A stretch of 64,000 nt of DNA from an uncultured Faecalibacterium sp. (lineage in GTDB: Bacteria > Bacillota > Clostridia > Oscillospirales > Ruminococcaceae), in NCBI GenBank assembly GCA_937907025.1, contig CALESJ010000027.1, positions 62,001-126,000 on the forward strand, written 5' to 3'. The position numbers and the translations under genes are program-made. Under the pieces are notes generated by a model, which worked only from the letters and a program-made list of their open reading frames with translations, did no database searches and was not told where the DNA came from. Below, in pieces: positions 8,262 through 15,349 of this stretch (the first letter of the stretch is position 1; the number at the start of each line of letters is the position of its first letter).

Positions 8262-9500
8262 TCATTCAGCGTTTTTGGTCGGCGCATAGACGAATTTCAG
8301 TTCCCGGCAAAGCTGCGATGCTGCCGGATTTTCGGCCGGATCATATACTTTTGCCACGCTGTCAAACCGGTATCCCATGCGCAGATACAATGCCTGCGCC
8401 GGCAGATTGACATCCAGCACAAACAGGTGCGGCGCCGCATGTTCCGAAAGCTTTTTACGGGCAAATTCCAGCAGCAGGGCACCAATTCCCTGCCCCTGTG
8501 CTTCCGGCTGCACATACAGACGGCCGATCTCCCCGGTTTTATGGCAAACGCCTACCATGGCATCCGGTTTTCCGGCTGTGCTGTGCAGGTAAAACGCCCA
8601 TCCGCCAGCATGGTCGGCTTCCAGCTCGGCGCGCATTTTTTCCGGTGTATGTTCTGCCACATAGGCCGCTGTACAGATCGGCCGGCACATTGCCTGCCAG
8701 GCCTCGGCATAGATGGCGGCCGCAGCATTCCAAGCTTCTTCCGTGCGGACCAATTCCGCCCGCTCGCTGCGTTTCCAGCGGCGCAGGCGCAGCGGATGGC
8801 GCAGGCACCAGTCCTTATACAGGTCCGGGCGACGGGCCGCTGTGCGTGCGTGGGCCTGCCGGGCGCGCCAGGTCGTGATTTTGCCGTGGTCCCCGGTCAG
8901 CAGTACCGGCGGTACCGCACGGCCCTCCCACACTTCGGGGCGGGTGTACTGGGGATATTCCAGCAGGCCATCCCAGTGGCTCTCCTCCTGGTAGCCCTGT
9001 TCTTCGGCCAGAACGCCGGGCTGCAGACGCAGCACACTGTCCGCCACCACCAGGCTGGCCAGTTCGCCGCCGGTCAGAACGTAATCCCCGATGGAAATTT
9101 CCTCATCGGCAAAGGCTTCAATCACGCGCTCGTCGATTCCCTCGTAATGGCCGCACACGAGGGTCAGGGAATCGCATTTGGCAAGGCGCTTGGCAATCTG
9201 CTGATTGTAGGGCTGACCGCCGGCGGTCATAAAGACAATATGCGGGCGGGCTCTCCCCTGTTCCTCGCACTGGCGGATCACGTCCCGCAGGCAATCGGCA
9301 ATGGGCTGGGCATACAGCACCATACCGCAGCCGCCGCCATAGGGATAGTCATCGGTCTGTTTTTGCTTGTTGGTGGTATAATCCCGGATCTGATGGCAGT
9401 GTGCCTCAAACAGGCCTTTATCCGCTGCACGGCCCAGGATGCTGGCACCGAGGAAACTCTGGCAGAGTTCCGGGAAGAGTGTCACAATATCAATGCGCAT
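8262..9500 (-). CDS. trmD: tRNA (guanine(37)-N(1))-methyltransferase fused to a GNAT acetyltransferase domain
   Basis: Residues 1 to about 235 are TrmD, which makes m1G37 in tRNA. Visible are RIDIVTLFPE, DDYPYGGGCGMV, CGHYEGIDERV and DYVLTGGELA of the trefoil-knot SAM site. TrmD proteins normally end there. Here the frame continues for about 175 residues. The extension holds a GNAT acetyl-CoA fold, with LYVQPEAQGQGIGALLLEFA as the pyrophosphate-binding motif A, then a C-terminal strand with LFVLDVNLPAQALYLRMGY. The junction is continuous, with no stop or frameshift. The usual partner rplS does not follow. rimM starts the operon 4 bp upstream. The acetylation substrate is unknown. Confidence 0.93.
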   Translation of the reverse strand: MRIDIVTLFPELCQSFLGASILGRAADKGLFEAHCHQIRDYTTNKQKQTDDYPYGGGCGMVLYAQPIADCLRDVIRQCEEQGRARPHIVFMTAGGQPYNQQIAKRLAKCDSLTLVCGHYEGIDERVIEAFADEEISIGDYVLTGGELASLVVADSVLRLQPGVLAEEQGYQEESHWDGLLEYPQYTRPEVWEGRAVPPVLLTGDHGKITTWRARQAHARTAARRPDLYKDWCLRHPLRLRRWKRSERAELVRTEEAWNAAAAIYAEAWQAMCRPICTAAYVAEHTPEKMRAELEADHAGGWAFYLHSTAGKPDAMVGVCHKTGEIGRLYVQPEAQGQGIGALLLEFARKKLSEHAAPHLFVLDVNLPAQALYLRMGYRFDSVAKVYDPAENPAASQLCRELKFVYAPTKNAE

Positions 9501-9503
9501 GGT

Positions 9504-10034
9504 TTATTCCTCGTCCCCGTTGACGGGCTGGTCGAACATGCCCGGAATCGGGCGCACATACACGGTACGAGAGGCCAGTTCCACCCGGTCCAGAAACTCC
9601 GGCACAGCCGGGAACAGCGATGTGCTGCCGTCCTCCCGGCGCACGGTATACACATCATGCGCTGCCGGATGATCGATTTCGGTGATGGTACCGTACACAG
9701 TGCCGGTTTCGGCATCCGTGACCGCGCAGCCCAGCAGGTCATCGATGAAGTAGCGGCCTTCTGGCAGTTTGGCCTCCTGCTTGGCAAAGTAATAGGTATG
9801 CCCTACCCGGGCGCGGGCAGCATCCATCGTATCCACACCGGACACCCGCACCAGCAGCATATTGCCCTGGGCACGGACGCCCAGCAGCGCGGTTTCTCCG
9901 CCTCCCTGGGCAGAGGTATACACCCGCTTGATGCGGGCCAGGAACGCCGCGCCGTCACACAGGGGCTGGGCTTTCATTTCGCCGCGCACACCATGGGTGG
10001 TGACGACTTTGAAAGCAGGGAGAAAATCAGACAT
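9504..10034 (-). CDS. rimM: Ribosome maturation factor RimM
   Basis: RimM helps assemble the head of the 30S subunit and binds S19. The 176-aa protein has the N-terminal barrel (THGVRGEMKAQPL) and the C-terminal PRC barrel (LLGCAVTDAETGTVYGTI, ending IPGMFDQPVNGDEE). It is followed 3 bp later by trmD, the conserved order. A strong terminator separates it from khpA upstream, so rimM-trmD may depend on read-through or on an unrecognised promoter. Confidence 0.95.
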   Translation of the reverse strand: MSDFLPAFKVVTTHGVRGEMKAQPLCDGAAFLARIKRVYTSAQGGGETALLGVRAQGNMLLVRVSGVDTMDAARARVGHTYYFAKQEAKLPEGRYFIDDLLGCAVTDAETGTVYGTITEIDHPAAHDVYTVRREDGSTSLFPAVPEFLDRVELASRTVYVRPIPGMFDQPVNGDEE

Positions 10035-10059
10035 AGGTCAACCTCCGGAAAGACATTCA

Positions 10060-10091
10060 GTAAAAAAGCACCTTGCCCGGGGGCAAAGTGC
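10060..10091 (-). terminator. Intrinsic terminator or attenuator between khpA and rimM
   Basis: On the minus strand GCACTTTGCC pairs with GGCAAGGTGC (10068-10091, one G-T wobble), followed by six Ts. This is a full-strength intrinsic terminator inside a gene set that is usually one operon. Confidence 0.85.
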
Positions 10092-10111
10092 TTGCGGAAA
10101 GCAATGGAGTG

Positions 10112-10345
10112 TCAGTCGATCTCCACCACAACTTTTTCGCCCTGGCGGACGGCAGCGGCGCGCATGACCACGCGGATCGCCTTGGCGATGCGGCCCTGTT
10201 TGCCGATCACACGGCCCATATCGTTTTCGGCCACGCTCAGGTGGTAGACGACAGTGCCGTCCTCACGCGCAGGGTCAACCGTGACCCGCACCGCGTCCTT
10301 GTCTTCCACAAGACCGCGGGCAACGGCAATCAGCAGTTCCTGCAT
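10112..10345 (-). CDS. khpA: KH-domain RNA-binding protein KhpA
   Basis: 77-aa single KH-domain protein (YlqC family). The RNA-binding GxxG loop is GKQG in MGRVIGKQGRIAKAIR. In Gram-positive bacteria KhpA pairs with KhpB/Jag to bind RNAs and affects cell elongation. It lies between rpsP and rimM, its usual location. Start ATG at 10345 with GGGAGGG upstream. Confidence 0.95.
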   Translation of the reverse strand: MQELLIAVARGLVEDKDAVRVTVDPAREDGTVVYHLSVAENDMGRVIGKQGRIAKAIRVVMRAAAVRQGEKVVVEID

Positions 10346-10373
10346 CTGGGGTCCCTCCCTTACGCTAGACAGG

Positions 10374-10613
10374 TTACAGGATCTCGGCCTTCTTCAGCAG
10401 AGTGCGAACAGTGTCGGTCGGCTGAGCGCCGTTGGCCAGCCACTGCTTAGCCTTCTCGGCGTCGATCTTCACGACAGAGGGCTCAGCGGTCGGATCGTAG
10501 TAGCCGATTTCCTCGATGAAACGGCCGTCACGAGCGAAGCGGCTGTCAGCGACAACAACGCGATAGAAGGGGTTCTTCTTGGCGCCCAGGCGGCGCAGAC
10601 GAATCTTAACCAT
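10374..10613 (-). CDS. rpsP: 30S ribosomal protein S16
   Basis: 79-aa S16, an early-assembly protein of the 30S body. The sequence begins VKIRLRRLGAKKNPFYR and contains FIEEIGYYDP, both diagnostic. It is followed by khpA after 28 bp. AGGAAACAC precedes the ATG. ffh lies 96 bp upstream on the same strand with no convincing terminator between them, so cotranscription with ffh is possible. Confidence 0.98.
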   Translation of the reverse strand: MVKIRLRRLGAKKNPFYRVVVADSRFARDGRFIEEIGYYDPTAEPSVVKIDAEKAKQWLANGAQPTDTVRTLLKKAEIL

Positions 10614-10709
10614 GATGTGTTTCCTCCAAAAAAGTCTTGGTTTTTTTGACGGCCCGGACGGGGCCTGATTATATATCCACCCCGTATCCGGGAGAGATAA
10701 CCTTGTTGC

Positions 10710-12053
10710 TTACCGCAGGCCCTTGAGCCCGCCCAGCCCGCCGAGGCTGCGCATGAAACCTTTGGGATTGCGTTTGGCTTTCTTCATTACCTTCTGCATC
10801 ATCTCAAACTGGCGCAGCAGCTTGTTGACTTCCTCAACGGTGCGGCCGCTGCCCGCCGCAATGCGACGTTTGCGCTTGGGGTTGATGATGGAAGGATGTT
10901 CCCGCTCAGCCGGGGTCATGGAATAGATGATGGCCTCGATATGAGCCATGGCCTTGTCATCGATCTGATCGGGGTCGATCTGTTTGCCGCCGGGCAGCAT
11001 GCCCAGCAGCGCAGCCGCGCCGCCCATCTTTTTGATCTGGGCAAACTGAGCCAGCATATCATTCAGGTCGAATTTATTTTCCATCATGCGCCGGGCTGCC
11101 TGTTCGGCCGCCTTGTCATCCTGTACGGACTGCGCACGCTCGATCAGCGAAAGGACATCGCCCATGCCCAGGATTCGGCTGGACATACGGGCAGGATAGA
11201 AAGGTTCGAGAGCGTCCAGCTTCTCGCCGGTGCCCTGGAAGTAAATGGGCTTACCGGTAACGGCCAGAACGGACAGAGCCGCACCGCCGCGGGTATCGCC
11301 GTCGGTCTTGGTGAGGATAACGCCGCTGATGCCCACCTTCTCGTTGAAGGTTTTGGCCACGTTGACGGCTTCCTGACCGGCCATGGCATCCACAACCAGC
11401 AGAGTTTCGTCCACTTCCACCGCTTCTTTGATGCGGACCAGCTCGCCCATCAGCTCATCATCGATCTGCAGACGACCGGCGGTATCCAGAATCACGATGT
11501 CGTTGCCGTGGTCCCGGGCATATGCCATTGCTTTGGCGGCGATGATTTCGGGCTTTTCGGTACCCATCTCAAACACCGGCACACCAGCCTGCTGGCCGAC
11601 GATCCGCAGCTGATCAATGGCTGCGGGGCGGTAGATATCACAGGCCACCAGCAGCGGGCGGCGGCCCTGACCACGGTAATACTTGCCGAGTTTGGCAGCG
11701 TGGGTGGTTTTGCCGTTACCCTGCAGGCCGCACATCATAATTACGGTCTGACCCTTGTTCTTGATGTGCAAAGTCTGGGGTTCGTCGCCGCCCATCAGCT
11801 TGGTGAGTTCTTCATTGACGATCTTGACGACCTGCTGGGCGGGGGTCAGGCTTTCCATGACTTCCTGTCCCATGGCTCTCTCAGAAACCTGGGCGCAGAA
11901 ATCCTTGGCAACCTTATAGTTGACGTCGGCTTCCAGCAGAGCCATGCGAACTTCGCGCATAGCCGCCTTGATATCGGCCTCGTTCAGTTTGCCCTTACCG
12001 CGCAGCTTTTTGAACACGCCGGACAAACGTTCGCTCAGTGATTCAAATGCCAT
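10710..12053 (-). CDS. ffh: Signal recognition particle protein Ffh (SRP54)
   Basis: GTPase subunit of SRP that binds signal peptides of nascent chains and the SRP RNA. 447 aa. The N domain is followed by the NG GTPase with P-loop GLQGNGKTTHAAKLG (Asn where GLQGSGKTT is usual), DTAGRLQID and TKTDGDTRGGAAL. A Met-rich M domain follows (about 300-440, GMLPGGKQ, SIINPKRKRRIAAGSG). It starts 18 bp after ylxM, its conserved partner, under the promoter at 12504-12532. Confidence 0.98.
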   Translation of the reverse strand: MAFESLSERLSGVFKKLRGKGKLNEADIKAAMREVRMALLEADVNYKVAKDFCAQVSERAMGQEVMESLTPAQQVVKIVNEELTKLMGGDEPQTLHIKNKGQTVIMMCGLQGNGKTTHAAKLGKYYRGQGRRPLLVACDIYRPAAIDQLRIVGQQAGVPVFEMGTEKPEIIAAKAMAYARDHGNDIVILDTAGRLQIDDELMGELVRIKEAVEVDETLLVVDAMAGQEAVNVAKTFNEKVGISGVILTKTDGDTRGGAALSVLAVTGKPIYFQGTGEKLDALEPFYPARMSSRILGMGDVLSLIERAQSVQDDKAAEQAARRMMENKFDLNDMLAQFAQIKKMGGAAALLGMLPGGKQIDPDQIDDKAMAHIEAIIYSMTPAEREHPSIINPKRKRRIAAGSGRTVEEVNKLLRQFEMMQKVMKKAKRNPKGFMRSLGGLGGLKGLR

Positions 12054-12071
12054 TGTGTTCCCTCCCTGGCA

Positions 12072-12449
12072 TCAGGTATTCAATCGTTGGATGATGGCCA
12101 GCATCTCGTCCGTATCCCGGGCGATTTGCGGCACCGGTGTAAACAAGCCGGTGTTGCAGCAGCGGATTTCCATGACCAATTGCTGCAGACGATCCAGATC
12201 AGCGCGCTGGGCGGCATCCTTTTCGGCATAGCCCAAATTCTTCTCCATTTCAGTCAGCATCGCTTCGCCATGCTTGATGGCGTCGCGCACACCCTGGCGG
12301 GTGATACCGTAATTTTCGGCGATCTCGGCCAGCGAAAGGTCTTCATCATAATACTCTGTCAGGATGTCGCGCTGTTTTTCGGTCAGGACAGGGCCGTAAT
12401 AATCCAGCAGCACCGAAAACGTCAGATCTTTCTGGCTTTTGGGAGCCAC
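12072..12449 (-). CDS. ylxM: YlxM/p13-family DNA-binding protein
   Basis: 125-aa helix-turn-helix protein that accompanies ffh in Firmicutes and is thought to modulate SRP assembly. The HTH resembles sigma-70 region 4: LTEKQRDILTEYY, then LSLAEIAENYGITRQGVRDAI. The start is the GTG at 12449, with AGGAGG 8 bases upstream. The open frame extends further but without similarity or a ribosome site. First gene of the ylxM-ffh unit. Confidence 0.9.
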   Translation of the reverse strand: MAPKSQKDLTFSVLLDYYGPVLTEKQRDILTEYYDEDLSLAEIAENYGITRQGVRDAIKHGEAMLTEMEKNLGYAEKDAAQRADLDRLQQLVMEIRCCNTGLFTPVPQIARDTDEMLAIIQRLNT

Positions 12450-12503
12450 GGCGGCGCCTCCTTCCCTTCGACAATGTAAAGCTTTTTTCTTTACAGCACA
12501 TGA

Positions 12504-12532
12504 ATTATAGCACTCCGGCGTGTACCTGTCAA
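12504..12532 (-). promoter_or_regulatory. Consensus sigma-A promoter of ylxM-ffh
   Basis: Perfect -35 TTGACA (12527-12532) and -10 TATAAT (12504-12509) on the minus strand with a 17-bp spacer, about 55 bp before the ylxM GTG. Confidence 0.9.
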
Positions 12533-12634
12533 GCAAAATCCGGCGTTTGACGTGATTTTTTCTGCCGACAGAATCTGTAAACAGAAGCAGTCCCGATTTT
12601 GTGCCCGGAAAAGGATGCAAACCTTGCCGCTTTA

Positions 12635-12643
12635 TGATATAAT
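12635..12643 (+). promoter_or_regulatory. Extended -10 promoter for the cysteine-synthase-like gene
   Basis: TGATATAAT is an extended -10 element. No good -35 is seen at the expected distance, which is typical of extended -10 promoters. It is divergent from the ylxM promoter about 100 bp away. Confidence 0.6.
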
Positions 12644-12697
12644 GAATAAGTATCTGACGCAAAAAGCGATTTTTTCCCGAAAGGACGGTGGCAACTC

Positions 12698-13591
12698 TTG
12701 GCCATCCTGCAAAGCTATTATCAGGATGTATATAAGTGCCCGGTGGTGCGTCTTTCCGGCTTTTCGGGACGCCACGGCCTTGCATCCAGCATTCTGGCGT
12801 ACCTGGATTTTGGCGGCGCCACCGGCACCTGCAAGGACGGTGTGGCCGAAACCATGCTGGCCTTTGCCACTGAGCGCGGCACGCTGCAGCCCGGCATGCC
12901 GGTGGTGGAAGCCAGCTCCGGCAGCTTTGGCGCAGCCTTGGCCGTGTCCTGTGCCACCACCGGGCACCCCTGTATTCTGGTTGTTCCCAGCAGCCTGCCT
13001 GCCTCCCGCCGGCAGCACCTGCAAAATCTGGGTGCACGCATCGTGGTATGCAGTGGCGGCGGACGCAAAGCGCTGGAGCGTGTAGCGGCCGACACCGCCA
13101 AGCGGTACAACGGATATTACACCAATTATTTTGCCAACGATGACAATCCCGAATATCACCGCCGGGTAACAGGGCCCCAGATTCTGAAAGCCTGCGGCGA
13201 TTCCATTGACGCGGTTGTCATCGGTGTAGGCAGTGGCGGCACCATCACCGGTGTGGCCGAATACCTGAAAGCCTGGAACAGTATGATCCGTATTGTGGCC
13301 GTGGAGCCCAGCGAATGCGCCGCCATCTCCGGCGGATTTATCGGGCATCATGGTATTTCCGGCATCGGCCCCGGCTTTGTGCCGGAAAACTACAATCCCT
13401 ATGTAGTGGACACAGTTTTGACCGTCAATACCGCCGACGCAGAACGCGCCGCCCGGGAAGCCCTATTCTTTGACGGCGTTCCCGCCTGCACCAGCGCCGG
13501 CGCCACTTTGGCCGCCGCTGTACAGCTTATCGGCACCGGCAAGTCCACCCGCCCGCTGTGCGTGTTTGCCGGACGGCGTACTTACGAATAA
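12698..13591 (+). CDS. Cysteine synthase / CBS-family PLP-dependent enzyme (divergent)
   Basis: Fold-type II PLP enzyme of 297 aa. The PLP lysine is in GTCKDGVAE (about residue 45), and the phosphate-binding glycine loop is VGSGGTITG (about 180). The loop that binds the substrate carboxylate is usually TSGNTG or SNGNTG; here it is SSGSFG, so the conserved Asn-Thr pair is replaced. The C-terminal TSAGATLAAAVQL matches the SSGAA helix of CysK. Reaction probably beta-replacement or elimination on a serine-type substrate, but specificity is uncertain. The start is TTG, with GAAAGGA about 12 bases upstream. No cysE is adjacent. It has its own promoter and terminator. Confidence 0.8.
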   Translation: MAILQSYYQDVYKCPVVRLSGFSGRHGLASSILAYLDFGGATGTCKDGVAETMLAFATERGTLQPGMPVVEASSGSFGAALAVSCATTGHPCILVVPSSLPASRRQHLQNLGARIVVCSGGGRKALERVAADTAKRYNGYYTNYFANDDNPEYHRRVTGPQILKACGDSIDAVVIGVGSGGTITGVAEYLKAWNSMIRIVAVEPSECAAISGGFIGHHGISGIGPGFVPENYNPYVVDTVLTVNTADAERAAREALFFDGVPACTSAGATLAAAVQLIGTGKSTRPLCVFAGRRTYE

Positions 13592-13664
13592 GGCTGCCGG
13601 CAGTGTAAAGCCGGTTTGCTTTCCGTTTTTCTCATTTTGAGCGAATTTTGTTTTTTATAAAGCA

Positions 13665-13702
13665 CAGCTCCCGAAGACTTCTGCTTCGGGGGCTGTTTTT
13701 TG
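13665..13702 (+). terminator. Intrinsic terminator after the cysteine-synthase-like gene
   Basis: AGCTCCCGAAG pairs with CTTCGGGGGCT, followed by GTTTTTT. Confidence 0.9.
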
Positions 13703-13716
13703 TGTGCGGAACCACT

Positions 13717-13746
13717 GTCATACGCAAAATCTTTCCGGCATAGGGT
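13717..13746 (+). promoter_or_regulatory. Possible sigma-E-like promoter of spoIIID
   Basis: GTCATAC (13717-13723) and CATAGGGT (13739-13746), 15 bp apart, resemble the mother-cell sigma-E elements (GTCATATT and CATACAAT). No good sigma-A promoter is seen here. spoIIID is a sigma-E gene in Bacillus. The -10 match is only partial. Confidence 0.35.
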
Positions 13747-13780
13747 TGGACAAACGATCCTATATAAGGGAGGTTTGCGT

Positions 13781-14062
13781 ATGAAAGGTGACCCCGAGGA
13801 ACGCGCCGTGCAAATCGGGCAGTATCTGGTGCGCAGCGGCGCTACGGTGCGAGCAGCCGCGCGGGTGTTCGGTGTAAGCAAGAGCACCGTATGGAAAGAC
13901 CAGACACGACTGCGGCGGCTGAACCCAGGGCTGTGGGCAGAGGTGCGCAAAGTACTGCAAAAAAACAAAGCCGAACGACATCTGCGCGGCGGCGAGGCAA
14001 CCCGCAGCAAATATCTGCGCAGCGCACAACGCCGCCACCCGCCCGACTTCACAAAAGTTTGA
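13781..14062 (+). CDS. spoIIID: Stage III sporulation transcriptional regulator SpoIIID
   Basis: 93-aa mother-cell DNA-binding protein that reprograms transcription after engulfment in spore formers. The sequence keeps the family's RAVQIGQYLVRSGATVR, the helix-turn-helix VFGVSKSTVWKD, and the near-invariant RHLRGGEATRSKY. The ATG at 13781 has AAGGGAGG 8 bases upstream. The open frame begins about 80 bases earlier but without ribosome site or similarity. The gene stands alone between two unrelated transcription units. It argues that the organism retains at least part of the sporulation programme. Confidence 0.96.
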   Translation: MKGDPEERAVQIGQYLVRSGATVRAAARVFGVSKSTVWKDQTRLRRLNPGLWAEVRKVLQKNKAERHLRGGEATRSKYLRSAQRRHPPDFTKV

Positions 14063-14080
14063 CAGGCTTTTTACAGGGGC

Positions 14081-14109
14081 TTGCGCGGCTGTGCCGGGGA
14101 CAGTATAAT
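14081..14109 (+). promoter_or_regulatory. Sigma-A promoter of the dCMP deaminase-udk operon
   Basis: -35 TTGCGC (14081-14086), 17-bp spacer, -10 TATAAT (14104-14109). Confidence 0.75.
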
Positions 14110-14169
14110 AATAGCAAGATGTGAAATCCGCTTCGGTTTTGGCCGGCGGAAGAAAGGTTGTGTGAAACG

Positions 14170-14649
14170 ATGAAGCGCACCGATTATATCAGCTGGGACG
14201 AATATTTCATGGGCATTGCCCTGCTTTCTGCCATGCGCAGCAAAGACAACAGCAGCCAGGTGGGGGCGTGCATCGTCAGCCCCGAAAACAAGATTCTTTC
14301 TCTTGGCTACAACGGCATGCCCATCGGTTGTAACGACGACGACATGCCCTGGGAACGGGAAGGGCCGGCACTGGAAACCAAGTATATGTATGTGTGCCAC
14401 GCCGAGCTCAATGCCATTCTGAATTCGGCCCACAGTGACCTGCGCGGTGCACGGGTTTATGTGACCCTGTTCCCCTGCAATGAATGTGCCAAGAGCATCA
14501 TCCAGAGTGGCATCAAGGAAATTGTTTATCTTTCGGACAAATACCACGATGCCGACATGAGCATTGCCAGCCGCAGATTGCTGCGCATGGCCGGGGTCAG
14601 CTTCCGGGCTTATCAGCCCACCGGACGTCAGATCACGTTTACGGTATAA
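14170..14649 (+). CDS. Deoxycytidylate deaminase
   Basis: dCMP deaminase (ComEB family) converting dCMP to dUMP for dTMP synthesis. The zinc site is intact: HAE in VCHAELNAIL and PCNEC in FPCNECAKSII. The 159-aa length from ATG 14170 is typical. GAAAGG lies 13 bases before this ATG, so an in-frame TTG at 14158 is the alternative, but it would overlap the ribosome site closely. The gene is followed 22 bp later by udk. Together they form a pyrimidine salvage/interconversion pair under one promoter. Confidence 0.93.
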   Translation: MKRTDYISWDEYFMGIALLSAMRSKDNSSQVGACIVSPENKILSLGYNGMPIGCNDDDMPWEREGPALETKYMYVCHAELNAILNSAHSDLRGARVYVTLFPCNECAKSIIQSGIKEIVYLSDKYHDADMSIASRRLLRMAGVSFRAYQPTGRQITFTV

Positions 14650-14671
14650 AAAGTGAAGGGGACGTTTTGGA

Positions 14672-15292
14672 ATGAAAACCACCATCATTGGCATTGCGGG
14701 CGGTACGGGCAGCGGAAAAAGCACCCTGACCGCACGTCTTCGCGAGCATTTCGGCGAGCATGAAGTGAGCGTCATCAACCACGACAGCTATTACAAGCGG
14801 CACGACGAGCTGCCGTATGAGGAACGCTGCAAGTTGAATTATGACCACCCGGATTCCTTTGACACGGAATTGCTGGTGGAACACCTTAAAGCATTGCGGC
14901 GCGGCGAATCCGTGCAGGTTCCGGTCTACAACTACGCCATACACAACCGCAGCGACAAGACCGTGACGGTTTCCCCCGCCCCGGTCATCATCGTGGAAGG
15001 CATTCTGATTTTTGATTCTGCCGAGCTCTGCGATATGATGGATCTGAAAGTCTTTGTAGACACCGACGCTGACGTGCGCATCCTGCGGCGCATCGTGCGC
15101 GATGTAAAGTCCCGTGGGCGCACGCTGGACAGTGTCGTGACCCAATATCTGACCACTGTCAAGCCCATGCATGAACAGTTCGTGGAGCCCAGCAAGCGCA
15201 AGGCCGATCTGATCGTGCCGGAAGGCGGCCGCAACGAGGTTGCCCTGGATATGCTGATCAAGTGGGTCAACAACCACCTGCAAACCGAATAA
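14672..15292 (+). CDS. udk: Uridine kinase
   Basis: Uridine/cytidine kinase that phosphorylates uridine and cytidine with ATP or GTP in pyrimidine salvage. The Walker A motif GGTGSGKST opens the protein, followed by INHDSYYK and NYDHPDSFDT. VPVYNYAIHNRS and RRIVRDVKSRGR (lid/Arg region) complete the signature. 206 aa, normal for the family. AAGGGGACG precedes the ATG. Downstream partner of dCMP deaminase; the pair ends at a bidirectional terminator. Confidence 0.96.
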   Translation: MKTTIIGIAGGTGSGKSTLTARLREHFGEHEVSVINHDSYYKRHDELPYEERCKLNYDHPDSFDTELLVEHLKALRRGESVQVPVYNYAIHNRSDKTVTVSPAPVIIVEGILIFDSAELCDMMDLKVFVDTDADVRILRRIVRDVKSRGRTLDSVVTQYLTTVKPMHEQFVEPSKRKADLIVPEGGRNEVALDMLIKWVNNHLQTE

Positions 15293-15295
15293 ACG

Positions 15296-15335
15296 CAAAA
15301 AGCCCGATGCCTTTTTCAGCATCGGGCTTTTATTC
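15296..15335. terminator. Bidirectional terminator between udk and the serine hydrolase gene
   Basis: AGCCCGATGC and GCATCGGGCT form a perfect stem (15301-15328) with T runs on both strands. It serves the convergent genes on either side. Confidence 0.92.
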
Positions 15336-15349
15336 TTCGATTATAGTGC

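Noticed and set aside
8048..8287. 79-codon minus-strand frame between ptsH and trmD
   Set aside because: It overlaps the 3' end of trmD, has no ribosome site, and its composition follows an AT-rich intergenic region. The stretch 8004-8261 holds only weak promoter-like boxes (such as TTGACT near 8250 and TTGAAA-17-TACAAA) that I could not rank.
10650..10670. Hairpin GGCCC...GGGCC between ffh and rpsP as a terminator
   Set aside because: On the transcribed (minus) strand it is followed by As, not Ts.
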